DNA of 64,000 nucleotides. Source: Paenibacillus sp. 37 (GTDB taxonomy: Bacteria; Bacillota; Bacilli; Paenibacillales; Paenibacillaceae). Position numbers and translations under genes: made by a program. The stretch lies in assembly GCF_008386395.1 (NCBI RefSeq), contig NZ_CP043761.1:6138001-6202000 (forward strand). Direction: 5' to 3'. Shown here piece after piece: positions 28,151 through 37,902 of this stretch (its first letter is position 1; each line of letters starts with the position of its first letter). The notes beneath the pieces are model-generated. The model ran no database searches. It saw nothing but the letters and a program-made list of their open reading frames with translations, and had not been told where the DNA came from.

Positions 28151-28429
28151 AATTTATTTCCTCCGTTTGTATATGAATACTGTGTCACGAAGAGAAACAG
28201 GCAGAGGCGGCATATCGGAAAAATGAGTGATTGCCTAGCGTTTCATGAATACTTGGTACTTATTCAATTATCAATGATCAGAGCGACCTCTTGTCGCCCC
28301 GCTGTCATCATAAGCTGTTATGAATGCAATCATGAATGTACATCATTTTCCCGTCCGCGTACTGTTTACGCTCTTCACGCACATTCATTTGAATTTTAGT
28401 TTAACTCTTGCACCTGCACCGGCGCGTTG

Positions 28430-28618
28430 TGTGGACAGTCACCTATCCATTTTCCGCAATCCGGTTTACGGCTCTGGTGCTTCACCGGGAGGTCCCCGCC
28501 GAACAATCCGAACACCTCCACCTCGTCAGCTTGATTGCCGTTGATCTTAATCAGCCGTTCTTCAACCTAGAAGAAATCCTGATCAACATCATCCCGCGCA
28601 ACTCCAAGCTCTGGCGCT
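28430..28618 (-). ncRNA. glmS ribozyme/riboswitch
   Basis: Reading the minus strand from 28618, the conserved cleavage-site segment AGCGCCAGAGCTTG is followed by CAAGCTGACGAGG, then TTCGGCGGGGACCTCCCGG, AGCCGTAA and a final hairpin with a GTGA loop closed by GGATAG/CTGTCC (P4). These match the glmS ribozyme core (P2, P2.1/P2.2, P3, P4). Bound glucosamine-6-phosphate serves as the cofactor for self-cleavage, which destabilises the glmS mRNA. The P1 arm is longer than in B. subtilis, with an extra GTTGATC/GATCAAC stem. The 5' end is fixed to within a base or two; the 3' end is approximate. Confidence 0.93.
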
Positions 28619-28674
28619 TGTATAACTTTAACCTTACGTTCCTCACTTTCTGTGTCTGAATGACGACTCCACTC

Positions 28675-28703
28675 ATTATATGCACGTCAGGTCCATTTTG
28701 CAA
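28675..28703 (-). promoter_or_regulatory. Sigma-A promoter of glmS
   Basis: TTGCAA (28698-28703) and a perfect TATAAT (28675-28680) are separated by 17 bases on the minus strand. Transcription would start near 28668, about 50 bases before the ribozyme cleavage site, so the ribozyme is always in this transcript. Confidence 0.85.
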
Positions 28704-28747
28704 TGGAGCAAAGTACCTGTGACAATTTTAGCATATTTACCTACAAT

Positions 28748-28787
28748 CCCGACCTGATAAACGGACCTATGGTCTCATCAGGCCGGG
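28748..28787 (-). other. 13-base hairpin after glmM
   Basis: CCCGGCCTGATGA and TTATCAGGTCGGG pair along 13 bases (three G-U pairs) around a 14-base loop. It lies between glmM and the glmS promoter. The following bases are not a clear T-run, so it is a weak or Rho-assisted terminator at best. Confidence 0.5.
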
Positions 28788-28899
28788 AAGCAGGAATATC
28801 CATGCATAAGTCCTAAATCATGTTATATTAAGCCTCGTTCTACACAACAATTCCCTTAAGAAAACCGTATGCAGAAGGTATCTCTTACATCTTCAAGTC

Positions 28900-30240
28900 C
28901 TATACAAGCTCTTTTTGCACTACATCTGCGATTTGAGACACAAATTGTTCAAGTTCGTCTTTGTCTGGTCCTTCCGCCATAACACGGATCAGAGATTCAG
29001 TACCTGAAGCACGAACGAGTACACGTCCATTATCGCCGAGTTGTTGTTCTACTGTAGCGATAGCTTGCTCGATTGCAGCATTACCCTCGTATTTGCTCTT
29101 ATCTTCAACACGCACATTCACCAATACTTGTGGGTACTGGGTCATGAGCGCTTTTAGTTCACTCAGTTTTTTACCGGAAGCCTTGAGCGTATCCACGAGT
29201 TGAATCGCAGTCAGCATACCGTCTCCAGTTGTATTGTAGTCCAGGAAAATAACATGGCCAGATTGTTCTCCACCCAAGTTGTAACCGCCGCGACGCATTT
29301 CCTCCATCACATAACGATCACCTACTGCCGTTTTAGCTGTTTTCAGTGCAAGTTTCTCCGTTGCTTTGTAGAATCCGATGTTACTCATAACCGTTGATAC
29401 CACGGTACTGTCCTTCAACTTGCCTGCACGATTCATCGCATCTCCACAGATACACAGAATGAAGTCTCCATCCACCTCAGCGCCTGTCTCATCAATAGCA
29501 ATCAGTCGATCTGCATCCCCGTCAAAAGCAAGGCCCAGATCCGCTTTATGTTTGAGCACTTCTTGTTTCAGGTTCTCTGGATGAGTTGATCCGCATTGCT
29601 CATTAATATTCAGGCCGTTAGGCTCAGCGCCAATGGCAATGACTTCTGCACCTAGTTCACTGAACAATTTCGGTGCCAGTTCATAAGCTGCTCCGTTTGC
29701 ACAGTCCAAAACAATTTTAAGTCCAGAGAACGATTCATTTACAGTCGTTTTCAGGAAATCAAGGTAACGATAACGGGATTCTTCATCTGTCGTTACAGTA
29801 CCCAGCCCGCCACCAACTGGCCGTGGCAATTGATCTGTCTCCGCATCCATCAGTTCTTCAATCCGGTTCTCTGTTTCATCAGACAGCTTGAAGCCATCTC
29901 CACCAAAGAACTTGATTCCGTTATCCTCAACCGGATTGTGGGAAGCCGAGATCATCACGCCGGCGTCAGCTTTCAACAAACGTGCAATATACGCCACTCC
30001 CGGAGTGGATACCACGCCCAGACGGATCACATCAGCGCCAATGGACAACAGACCTGCAACCAGTGCGGATTCCAACATCAATCCCGAGATACGAGTATCC
30101 ATGCCGATAACCACTTTTGGTCTTTCCACACCACCTGCAAGCACGTAACCACCACAACGTCCAATGCTGTAAGCCAGCTCTGCCGTTAACTCTTTATTGG
30201 CAACCCCTCTTACACCGTCTGTACCAAAATATTTCCCCAT
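28900..30240 (-). CDS. glmM: Phosphoglucosamine mutase
   Basis: A 446-residue member of the alpha-D-phosphohexomutase family that turns glucosamine-6-phosphate into glucosamine-1-phosphate. It starts [15 protein letters not shown] as GlmM does. The phosphoserine loop is [18 protein letters not shown], the metal-binding loop FDGDADR and the sugar-binding loop GGEQSGH; the C-terminal phosphate site is [19 protein letters not shown] precedes the ATG. It follows cdaR by 72 bases, giving the conserved cdaA-cdaR-glmM arrangement in which c-di-AMP synthase and GlmM are known to interact in other Firmicutes. Confidence 0.96.
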   Translation of the reverse strand: MGKYFGTDGVRGVANKELTAELAYSIGRCGGYVLAGGVERPKVVIGMDTRISGLMLESALVAGLLSIGADVIRLGVVSTPGVAYIARLLKADAGVMISASHNPVEDNGIKFFGGDGFKLSDETENRIEELMDAETDQLPRPVGGGLGTVTTDEESRYRYLDFLKTTVNESFSGLKIVLDCANGAAYELAPKLFSELGAEVIAIGAEPNGLNINEQCGSTHPENLKQEVLKHKADLGLAFDGDADRLIAIDETGAEVDGDFILCICGDAMNRAGKLKDSTVVSTVMSNIGFYKATEKLALKTAKTAVGDRYVMEEMRRGGYNLGGEQSGHVIFLDYNTTGDGMLTAIQLVDTLKASGKKLSELKALMTQYPQVLVNVRVEDKSKYEGNAAIEQAIATVEQQLGDNGRVLVRASGTESLIRVMAEGPDKDELEQFVSQIADVVQKELV

Positions 30241-30312
30241 GATTTAACTCCTTCTATTCGCATCATATACGAGCACTATTATTATTTTTTGAGAATTTTA
30301 AAATTAGAACGT

Positions 30313-31809
30313 TTACGGATTAGCGCCACTTTTACTGCCAGTACCGCTGTTATTATTATTATTTAAATTACCTCGACTGCTTGTGCTCCCCTGTTGGCCC
30401 TGATCCTGAGTATCCGTATTCGATTCCGTTTCTTCTTCATCAGGAACAGGCTCTGTTTCCCCATTTTCAACCTCGGCTGGTGTTGGGTCAGGTGCTACCG
30501 TTCCCTCGTCTGTCGGTTCTTCGCCAGGAGTGGTCGTAGTCTCTTCAGCCTTTTCGCTAATTTTGACCGTCGCACTCAATGCAGTGGATGATTCATCCAG
30601 TTTGGCATAACGGGGCAGGTCGGCTTCAAGCTTGATCTCATGCGTTCCGGCCGCAAGTCCAGCAAGATCCCCGGTTAACGTGAGATCATCACTACTCAGA
30701 CCCTCAAGCATACTTGCTGAGCCTGTAAGTGTGAGGTTCAGACCCCCGCTTCGAGGCGTAACCAGCGTCCCTTCCAGTCCATTCCCCGCACCGGTAAGTG
30801 TGATGGGGACGTTTGGAAAGACTTTGGTTGTCTCCTCTGCCTCGTCAAATGGTGATATGGTTACCTTGATCTGAATCGAACTAGGCTCGATTTTCTCAAA
30901 ACCGGAAGGCGGCGTCAAGTCCACGTTAACTGTCGATGTACCCGACTGATCAAACTGTGTAAGATCAAGGGTTACTTGGTCGTAGGACTGTATACCCGCA
31001 AGCGCATCCTCTGATCCATAAACCGAGACTTCTTTCACGCTTGGCTCTACCGTGGAGAGTACCAGGCCTTCCGGAAGCTGTCCCGAATATTTGATTCTTA
31101 AGGGTACAGATGTATAGGGCTGATTGACCGGAACTCGGACTTCAACTGTTTGAGGCGTTATAATCGCATTTTCAAGGACCTTGCCCTCAGCATCGTATGC
31201 TTGAAGTTTCACTTTTTTCTGTATGACATCTTCCTTGGCATCTTTCACGCTCACACTGCCCTGGACCTTCGCTACAGCCTCGAGTTGCCCTTCGGGCAGA
31301 GTTACCTTAACCGGCGTCGAAGGTTCCGTTACGGGCGTTCCAGCACTGTATCCGGCGGATGGTTGCCCTTCGGGTACAATATTCACATTGAAGGATTTGG
31401 TGCCCAATTTTTCTACATTCACCGTAACCATGGAAGGTTCCATGCTGACTACTTCTACTCCGGAAGGCAAATCAGGTACAAGTGGCAGTGTATTGGACCC
31501 ATCTTTCACCTGACTCAGATCAACCAGTACCTTGTAATCGTCATTTGTAAAAATCGATGTTAGCATCGAGCGCTGTCCTTTGATCTCCAGTCGGACCTCA
31601 TCCGTACTTAATGAAGTAAGCACATAGCTGTTACTGTCTAATCCATAAGGTTGAACAGGCACCGTACGTTCCACAACCTTGTTGGTCGTCCCTGTTGTAA
31701 TCGTAGGGGTGGTTGGTACTTCATCCAGATGAATCATGAACCAGAGCAGCAGGCTCACCGCAAGCGCAAGTATTTTGGCAAAGTTATTATTGTTAAACCA
31801 CTTATCCAT
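30313..31809 (-). CDS. cdaR: CdaA regulator CdaR (YbbR-domain protein)
   Basis: A 498-residue membrane-anchored regulator of the diadenylate cyclase CdaA. From the ATG at 31809 (GGAGG eight bases upstream) it reads MDKWFNNNNFAKILALAVS, with one transmembrane helix near residues 11-27; an in-frame start 14 codons upstream is inside cdaA and less likely. Several YbbR repeats of about 80 residues follow outside the membrane. The last 90 residues are a low-complexity acidic tail rich in Pro, Thr and Glu, ending in an Asn/Ser/Gly run, longer than in B. subtilis CdaR. The start lies inside the 3' end of cdaA, so the pair is translationally coupled. Confidence 0.92.
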   Translation of the reverse strand: MDKWFNNNNFAKILALAVSLLLWFMIHLDEVPTTPTITTGTTNKVVERTVPVQPYGLDSNSYVLTSLSTDEVRLEIKGQRSMLTSIFTNDDYKVLVDLSQVKDGSNTLPLVPDLPSGVEVVSMEPSMVTVNVEKLGTKSFNVNIVPEGQPSAGYSAGTPVTEPSTPVKVTLPEGQLEAVAKVQGSVSVKDAKEDVIQKKVKLQAYDAEGKVLENAIITPQTVEVRVPVNQPYTSVPLRIKYSGQLPEGLVLSTVEPSVKEVSVYGSEDALAGIQSYDQVTLDLTQFDQSGTSTVNVDLTPPSGFEKIEPSSIQIKVTISPFDEAEETTKVFPNVPITLTGAGNGLEGTLVTPRSGGLNLTLTGSASMLEGLSSDDLTLTGDLAGLAAGTHEIKLEADLPRYAKLDESSTALSATVKISEKAEETTTTPGEEPTDEGTVAPDPTPAEVENGETEPVPDEEETESNTDTQDQGQQGSTSSRGNLNNNNNSGTGSKSGANP

Positions 31810-32638
31810 TGTTACGTCCTCCCTTCCGTTTCCAGAAGGTTGTCCAGCCATTCTTTTTCAGATTGGATGTAGGGCGCAACTCCTCATACAGTTTGGCAAT
31901 CAGCGATTCTTCCTTAATATCACGAACGACCTGTCCATTCATTGCCAGTGACACTTGTCCTGTCTCCTCGGAGACAACCAGACAGATCGCATCTGCAACT
32001 TCGGTAATCCCGATTGCTGCACGGTGACGTGTTCCCAATTCCTTACTGATAAAAGGATTCTCTGATAATGGCAAATAACAAGCTGCCGCCGAAATCTGTT
32101 TTCCCTGTATAATAACGGCTCCATCATGGAGCGGTGTATTTGGAATAAAGATGTTAATCATCAGCTCCGAGCTGACCAGAGAGTGCATCTTAATGCCCGA
32201 TTCCGTGTAATCGTTCAGACCCGTTTCACGTTCAAATACGACCAAAGCGCCAATTTTACGCCGTGACAAATAATTAACTGACTTGATAATCTCACCAATT
32301 AACACCGTTAATTCTTCATCACTCGCTGCCGCTGAACGTCCAAACAGCTTACCTCGTCCCAATTGCTCCAGACCACGACGCAGTTCAGGCTGAAAGATAA
32401 TGAATACCGCAACAACACCAAACGTAAACATCTGGTTCATTAACCATTTGAGCGTATACAGGTTTAACCACGTACTTAATGCCCAGATCAATACAAGGAA
32501 CAGAATCCCTTTTAGGAGCTGAACCGCACGTGTCCCCCGCACAAGCAAAATCAGTTTGTACATAATATAGGTAACGATCAATATATCGATAACGTCCTTA
32601 ATGGACTCTGTCCACGTTAAGTCAGCAAAATAATTCAT
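31802..32638 (-). CDS. cdaA: Diadenylate cyclase CdaA
   Basis: A 278-residue membrane enzyme that joins two ATP into cyclic di-AMP, the essential messenger for potassium, osmotic and cell-wall control in Firmicutes. Three hydrophobic helices fill residues 15-85. The DAC domain follows with the catalytic motif LHDGA and GTRHRAAIG. Length and gene order (cdaA-cdaR-glmM-glmS) are those of the family. The final basic residues (KKNGWTTFWKRKGGR) are encoded across the start of cdaR, which overlaps by eight bases. Confidence 0.96.
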   Translation of the reverse strand: MNYFADLTWTESIKDVIDILIVTYIMYKLILLVRGTRAVQLLKGILFLVLIWALSTWLNLYTLKWLMNQMFTFGVVAVFIIFQPELRRGLEQLGRGKLFGRSAAASDEELTVLIGEIIKSVNYLSRRKIGALVVFERETGLNDYTESGIKMHSLVSSELMINIFIPNTPLHDGAVIIQGKQISAAACYLPLSENPFISKELGTRHRAAIGITEVADAICLVVSEETGQVSLAMNGQVVRDIKEESLIAKLYEELRPTSNLKKNGWTTFWKRKGGRNNG

Positions 32639-32952
32639 AAGCCAGCCCCCGCTATCCCCATTGATGAGTAAACCCTGATCTCATATTAACCCATTAGGAT
32701 TTTATATAATCCTTTGTCTCCGCATTTTTGCATCATTTGATTTGTGCAAAATGCTTATCTATATGTAGTAGTATGTTCTCTTTAGTATCTAGGTTATAAC
32801 GTTAACGTTCAGGTTGCAAGTTACGGCAGTCTCAAACTGCACATAAACATCACATTTACCATGAATTACAAAGTTTGCGTATAAAAAAAGAGTACCCCAT
32901 GCAATCTGGAGGTACCCTGCTTGGTATATACCATTGAAGATTTTACCCTGTT
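32639..32952. other. Gap between rsiW and cdaA
   Basis: 314 bases with no gene. It holds the sigW-rsiW terminator (32883-32919) and then the cdaA leader. A weak minus-strand promoter candidate (TTGCAA and TATAAC with a short 15-base spacer) lies near 32797-32820; I do not list it separately. Confidence 0.5.
32883..32919 (-). terminator. Terminator of the sigW-rsiW operon
   Basis: Arms AGGGTACC-CCA and TGGGGTACTCT pair with one bulged base and are followed on the minus strand by seven T residues. It lies 33 bases after the rsiW stop. Confidence 0.8.
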
Positions 32953-33567
32953 CTAGCGATAAGCTACTTCATTTACCATATTGGTTATTTTGTACCAGAA
33001 CCAGTCCAGCGCCTGATCAATACTTTTCACCTGACCTGAAATATGCGCCGTTGAAGCCTGAAACAGTTGTCCGTCGATAACCGTCAGATTGCCGTTCACA
33101 TCACCATATACTTGTGCGGTTCCATTTTCTATCGTAAGATCGCCAGCAATTGACTTACCTTCAGGAACAATAACCGTGTTACCCTGAATCACGATCTGGT
33201 CCAGATTATTTCCCTTAACAACCATTTCGTTATTCTGATTCCAGAAATTCAAGGCGCTAAAGAGCATCACGACCAAAAAGAAGGCTGCCGCCGTCAGCGC
33301 GGGATGTCCTTTGACCCATTTGAGCCATGCTTGCTGTCTCTTGGGCTGGGGCAGAGCATTCATAATTCGATTGGTCAGCTCATCAGAGGCAGACGGTGAA
33401 TAGTGTTTCATGGCAAAGAGTAACATTTCCGTCTGTTCCAACTCTTTAAAGCGCATGCGACAATCCGGACAGATCACAAGGTGACTTTTCAGTTCAACCT
33501 TCTGGGCCGGGGACAACGACTCATCCAAACATTCATGCATTAAAGAGACGGCCGAGTTGCAATCCAT
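32953..33567 (-). CDS. rsiW: Anti-sigma-W factor RsiW
   Basis: A 204-residue membrane-anchored anti-sigma factor. The cytoplasmic N-terminus is a zinc-binding anti-sigma domain with the HLVICPDCRMRF motif (HxxxCxxC). One transmembrane helix lies near residues 92-108 (ALTAAAFFLVVMLFSAL). The extracytoplasmic part (IQGNTVIVPEGKSIAGDLT and on) has a beta-repeat look like a bactofilin-type or polymer-forming fold. RsiW holds SigW at the membrane until envelope stress triggers proteolysis. It follows sigW by 136 bases and is closed by a terminator, so the two genes form a complete operon. Confidence 0.88.
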   Translation of the reverse strand: MDCNSAVSLMHECLDESLSPAQKVELKSHLVICPDCRMRFKELEQTEMLLFAMKHYSPSASDELTNRIMNALPQPKRQQAWLKWVKGHPALTAAAFFLVVMLFSALNFWNQNNEMVVKGNNLDQIVIQGNTVIVPEGKSIAGDLTIENGTAQVYGDVNGNLTVIDGQLFQASTAHISGQVKSIDQALDWFWYKITNMVNEVAYR

Positions 33568-33703
33568 ATGAGAGCCAATCCTTTCTTAAATCACTTAGTC
33601 CATGTGCCATTAAAAAGCACGCATAAGACTTGCATACATTACATACGCATCCGTTTCGGATATGTTTCAAATAATTTCGCCCATATTTAAAGGCGTTTAA
33701 TAT

Positions 33704-34270
33704 TTATAACTTATACTCCAATTTTTTACGTAGAAAATCACGGCCCCGATGAACGCGTGTCTTGATCGTTGTTACGGGCATACCTGTCACGTCACTGATT
33801 TCCTGTAGCGACAAGTCCTGTAAATATCTCAGAATCATAACGGACTTATACTTGGCTGGCAAACTGTCAATGGCCTCACGAATGAGTGTCTGCGTTTCTG
33901 ACAGGAGTGCTTCACTCTCCGGTGTACGATCATCACTCGGGAGCATCGCATAACCATCAGATCCTTCCTGGTCATTCAGTTCAGCATCCAAAGAGTATGA
34001 AGGTTTCTTTCTGCGCAGTCGGTCAATACACAGATTCGTTGCGATCCGGTAGATCCAGGTTGAGAACTTCTGGTTCGGATCGTACTTCTCCATATTACGA
34101 AACACACGCAAAAACGTCTCCTGCACAACGTCTTCAGCTTCATGACGATTGTTCAGCATCCTGTATGCCAAATGAAATAGCTTGTCCTTATATAGTTCAA
34201 CGATTTCTGCGAAGGCTCTCTGGTCGCCCTTGAGCACCAGTTTCACAAGCCTGTTCTCCAAATTGTCCAC
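33704..34270 (-). CDS. sigW: ECF RNA polymerase sigma factor SigW
   Basis: A 188-residue ECF sigma factor that directs genes for envelope stress and antimicrobial-peptide resistance. Region 2 is seen in AFAEIVELYKDKLFHLAYRM and EDVVQETFLRVFRNM; region 4 ends in LSLQEISDVTGMPVTTIKTRVHRGRDFLRKKL. I prefer the GTG at 34270 (VDNLENRLVKL) because GGGGGA sits seven bases upstream and it gives the usual length; in-frame starts at 34288 and 34339 would add 6 or 23 unusual residues. In B. subtilis SigW responds to cell-envelope antibiotics, which would be apt in a strain that makes a membrane-active lipopeptide; that link is inference. Confidence 0.92.
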   Translation of the reverse strand: MDNLENRLVKLVLKGDQRAFAEIVELYKDKLFHLAYRMLNNRHEAEDVVQETFLRVFRNMEKYDPNQKFSTWIYRIATNLCIDRLRRKKPSYSLDAELNDQEGSDGYAMLPSDDRTPESEALLSETQTLIREAIDSLPAKYKSVMILRYLQDLSLQEISDVTGMPVTTIKTRVHRGRDFLRKKLEYKL

Positions 34271-34403
34271 CCTTATTCCCCCAGACATGCTGATGGGTCT
34301 TCCGTCTTCTGATACCCGTCCACACTTGTAATTCACCAATCAAATCGTAAATCAACTTTGGTCAAAAATCAAGACTGTATGACAAATATCCGCCAAAAAC
34401 AGT

Positions 34404-34433
34404 AAAAACGGGAACTCCCGCAGGAGTCCCGTT
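34404..34433 (-). terminator. Terminator of ppc
   Basis: AACGGGACTCC and GGAGTTCCCGTT pair with one bulge around a four-base loop and are followed by a T-run on the minus strand. It lies about 100 bases after the ppc stop and upstream of sigW. Confidence 0.85.
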
Positions 34434-34531
34434 TCATCTCTCACTCCGTAGAGCAGAGAATGGAGCTTTTATTCAACAAAGTAATGGGTACTTTGTTACA
34501 TATAATTATTCAAAATGCAGCAGTTCAATCA

Positions 34532-37324
34532 TCAACCTGTGTTACGCAGTCCTGCAGCAATGCCGTTGATTGTCAGCAACACTTCTCTGAGCAGTTCCGT
34601 ATCATCCTCACCACGTTCACGCATATCTCTGAGCTCGCTCAGAAGTTGAACCTGCATGTAGGACAACGGATCTACATAAGGGTTACGAAGACGAATGGAT
34701 TCTTGAATAACCGGTACATCATCCAGAATTTCAGCTTCACCGGTAATTTTAAGAATCAGCTCTTTTGTGAGCTTGAATTCGGCTTCGATCTGACCGTAGA
34801 TGCGATCACGGGCTTCTTTGTTCGAAGTCATGGCTGAATATTCTTTAGCAATCACCAGATCTGCCTTGGCTACCGCCATCTGTACCGTATCAATTAATGT
34901 ACGGAAGAATGGGAAGCTTGCATACATTTCTTTCAGGACAACCAGATTTTCCTCTTTATCCTGATAGTAACTTTGCAATCCTGTTCCTGCCGCATACCAT
35001 GCCGGAAGCAGATAACGGCTTTGCGTCCATGCAAATACCCAAGGAATTGCTCTCAGATCTTCGAACTTGTCGCTACCTTTCCGCTTGGACGGACGTGAAC
35101 CAATATTCAGTTCACCCACCTCTGGAAGCGGTGTGGATTCCTTGAAGAAGGTAAAGAAGTCTGGATCACGGAAAATCAGATCCTGATATTTCGTCAGGGA
35201 TACTTCCGAAATCTCTTTGATGATGCTGTCCCAATGGCGTTCGGATGCTGACTCTTGCGGCTCAAGACCATTCAGTGCTGCTGTAATCAAAGCAGAAGTT
35301 GCCTGCTCCAGACTACGGTATGCGATCCCTTTAAGGGAGTAACGGGAAGAAATAACCTCTCCCTGCTCCGTAATCTTGATGCCCCCACCAATGGTATGCG
35401 GTGGTTGAGCAAGAATACTGCGGTTAAGCGGCATGCCGCCACGTCCAAGAGCCCCACCACGTCCATGGAAGAACTTCAGCTTAACGCCGTGTTCATTCCC
35501 TACAGCCGTAATAGCATTCATCGCTACGCGCAGTTCCCAGTTGGCAGTAACCACGCCGCCATCCTTGTTACTGTCGGAATAACCTAGCATGATTTCATGC
35601 AGTTCATTCCGTCCTTTTACGCTTGCGCGGTATACAGGAAGGTTGAACAGCTTCTGCATAATGTCCGAAGCCGCATGAAGATCATCAATCGTTTCAAACA
35701 GTGGTACCGCTTGAAGTGTAGATACAACGTCACCGTTGTGACCTTTGGTGAATAAGCCCACTTCCTTGGCAAATACCATGACTTCCAGCAAGTCACTTGC
35801 GCCCTGCGTCATACTGATCAGGTAACTTGTGATACAGCCGGTCCCAAATTCGTTCTGGGCACGCTTAATGGTACGGAAGACATCCAGACACTCTTTGGTT
35901 CCCTCCGTGTATTGGTGATAAGGAGAAGTAAGAGGACGCGGATCATCCAGCAAACGAGCAAGCAGATCGATTTTACCGTCTTCAGTTAGACGCGCATAAT
36001 CTTCTACAATGTTCATTTTCGCCAAAATCTCCGACATCGCATTTTCATGTTCCTGACTGTGCTGACGCACATCCAATGCTGCGGTATGGAAACCAAACAA
36101 CTCGACTTGACGAATCATTTTGCGAATAGTTGTATCCGCTACGTAATCGGCAAAATGATGGCGCAGACTTCGATCAATAATCATCAGATCATCAATCAAA
36201 TCCTGAGCACTATGATAACGGTCAGCCTGACCTAATTTGTTCTCATCCAGTACATTGTTCAACTTGGCAATCATATAGGCCAATTTGATGCGATATGGCT
36301 CTTTTTCATTTCGCCACATATCCACCTTTTTCAACGTTACACAACTACGGTCCTGCTCAATAGACTGCACCAGCTCATCCGATACGTGGATGATGTTCGT
36401 GCTGAAGCTGAGATGGCCCATAAGTTCAATCATAATCCGTTGGTATTCACGCAAAGCGAGCTTGCGTTGCATCAACAACGTCTGCCATGTTACATCTGAA
36501 GTTACCGAAGGATTTCCATCCCGGTCTCCACCGATCCAGGAACCGAACCGCAAATACGTCGGCACATGCCAGTCATGGTCAGGATAAAATTTGTTCAGGC
36601 AGCGTTCCAGCTCCTGATATACATCCGGAAGTACGTGGAACAACGTTTCATGAAAGTAATACATCCCGTTCCGCACTTCATCGAGTACAGTCGGTTTGCG
36701 GTCGCGGAGTTCATCTGTCTGCCAAAGTGTAATAACCTCATTCAGCAGTTTCTCACGCAACTGTTCACGTTCACGCAACGTCAGCGTAGGATTATCAAGT
36801 AGCATGACATCTTCGGATATCCGTTTATGGATGTCCAGAATAACCCGGCGCATGGCTTCAGTTGGGTGAGCTGTCATAACAAGTTCCAACGACAAATCGT
36901 CGAGAATCTCTTCCACCTCTGTATGAGACAGTCCACGTTCCTTAAGATCCTGTACTGCTTTCTCAATCGATCCTGGCTGCACAGCGTCCCCTGCAGAACG
37001 TTCATAATCCCGTTTACGCCGGATCCGATGGTTTTGTTCAGCAATATTAACTAATTGAAAATAAATAGCGAAAGCCCGAATAACCTGGTGACGATTGTCC
37101 GAGTCTAATTCCTGGATCATCGTTTTGAACTCTGCATAGAGTTCTGGCAGAAATTCTGCACGCAACGATTTGCTCGTTTCCCGAATCTTCTCAACGATAT
37201 CTAGAAGCTCCGTGCCGCCTTGATGGACAAGAACTTCTCCGAGTATATTGCCCAGGAACCGCACGTCTCGCCGAAGCAGGTTGTTGGATTGGCTTTTGCT
37301 GGCGGTTACCATAGTTTCAGTCAT
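34532..37324 (-). CDS. ppc: Phosphoenolpyruvate carboxylase
   Basis: A 930-residue enzyme that carboxylates phosphoenolpyruvate with bicarbonate to oxaloacetate and so refills the TCA cycle; oxaloacetate is also the source of aspartate and hence of diaminobutyrate. Catalytic motifs are TAHPTEAMRR near residue 153, GSWIGGDRDGNP and GYSDSNKDGG, with KFFHGRGGALGRGG and the C-terminal LRNTG typical of the family. The start at 37324 (MTETMVTASKSQ) has GGGAGG eight bases upstream; an in-frame start 22 codons earlier lacks a good site. It is a single-gene unit with its own terminator. Confidence 0.96.
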   Translation of the reverse strand: MTETMVTASKSQSNNLLRRDVRFLGNILGEVLVHQGGTELLDIVEKIRETSKSLRAEFLPELYAEFKTMIQELDSDNRHQVIRAFAIYFQLVNIAEQNHRIRRKRDYERSAGDAVQPGSIEKAVQDLKERGLSHTEVEEILDDLSLELVMTAHPTEAMRRVILDIHKRISEDVMLLDNPTLTLREREQLREKLLNEVITLWQTDELRDRKPTVLDEVRNGMYYFHETLFHVLPDVYQELERCLNKFYPDHDWHVPTYLRFGSWIGGDRDGNPSVTSDVTWQTLLMQRKLALREYQRIMIELMGHLSFSTNIIHVSDELVQSIEQDRSCVTLKKVDMWRNEKEPYRIKLAYMIAKLNNVLDENKLGQADRYHSAQDLIDDLMIIDRSLRHHFADYVADTTIRKMIRQVELFGFHTAALDVRQHSQEHENAMSEILAKMNIVEDYARLTEDGKIDLLARLLDDPRPLTSPYHQYTEGTKECLDVFRTIKRAQNEFGTGCITSYLISMTQGASDLLEVMVFAKEVGLFTKGHNGDVVSTLQAVPLFETIDDLHAASDIMQKLFNLPVYRASVKGRNELHEIMLGYSDSNKDGGVVTANWELRVAMNAITAVGNEHGVKLKFFHGRGGALGRGGMPLNRSILAQPPHTIGGGIKITEQGEVISSRYSLKGIAYRSLEQATSALITAALNGLEPQESASERHWDSIIKEISEVSLTKYQDLIFRDPDFFTFFKESTPLPEVGELNIGSRPSKRKGSDKFEDLRAIPWVFAWTQSRYLLPAWYAAGTGLQSYYQDKEENLVVLKEMYASFPFFRTLIDTVQMAVAKADLVIAKEYSAMTSNKEARDRIYGQIEAEFKLTKELILKITGEAEILDDVPVIQESIRLRNPYVDPLSYMQVQLLSELRDMRERGEDDTELLREVLLTINGIAAGLRNTG

Positions 37325-37902
37325 GCTTATCCTCCCATCTGATCGTTCCATTCGTACACGTAAATTTGACACCTTCATAACATCATACAATAAAATGGTA
37401 CGAAAATCTTTATTTTTCTATTAGAAAAAATGGGGATTATCCCCGATTTACAGCACAAAAACACGCTTTTTTATTCATTTTCTTGTTCTGCTTCAATTAA
37501 TGGTCATATACTGTCGCATGATACCTTTTTCACGTACTTTAGATAAATCAAAAGTCTCATACCTATTCTTAAAAACTCATAAATATACAGTTCTTTTAGA
37601 TATGATCCCATGTACCTGATATTAAGGTTAAACTGCATAATTTCATTATTTGAGAACAGATGATATACAAAGAAACATGACCGGCAAAGCAAGCTTTTGT
37701 ATACTTTACCACAGTGACGCAATAAATTAAAGATGTAATTATAAATTTCTTCCCACGACAAGTCTGCTTATTAGGGGAGGTTCTTATGTATGTACCTAAC
37801 CTACTGTAAACGTAGGGATATCTTAACAGACCATTTCTACATAATGTTCTTAGCTTTTTGGGCAGATTAATCTGTAGCTCTTACTAAAAAGGAGGAATCC
37901 AA
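37325..37902. other. Divergent intergenic region upstream of ppc
   Basis: 578 AT-rich bases between the divergent ppc and the small secreted-protein gene. A possible ppc -10 element (TATGAT) lies near 37386. An 85-codon minus-strand frame at 37504-37761 starts with TTG, has no ribosome site and resembles nothing I know, so I do not call it. The last 15 bases carry the AAAGGAGG of the next gene. Confidence 0.5.

Larger units (their letters stand above)
28151..28899. other. glmM-glmS intergenic leader region
   Basis: These 749 bases hold, in transcript order, a 13-base hairpin, the glmS promoter, the glmS ribozyme and then about 280 bases of leader down to the glmS ribosome site. I see no protein gene in them. 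Confidence 0.7.

Noticed and set aside
26465..28399. A 644-codon open frame on the plus strand opposite glmS
   Set aside because: It is the antisense shadow of glmS, rich in Cys and Ser as such frames are, and has no ribosome site. glmS on the other strand is certain.
34271..34339. Longer start for SigW
   Set aside because: The extra 23 residues are not family-like, and the GTG at 34270 has a better placed GGGGGA.
34340..34403. Autoregulatory SigW promoter upstream of sigW
   Set aside because: I looked for TGAAAC with a CGTA box at proper spacing and found only poor matches, so I do not list it.
37504..37761. 85-codon minus-strand frame upstream of ppc
   Set aside because: Begins with TTG, has no ribosome site and lies in AT-rich intergenic DNA.
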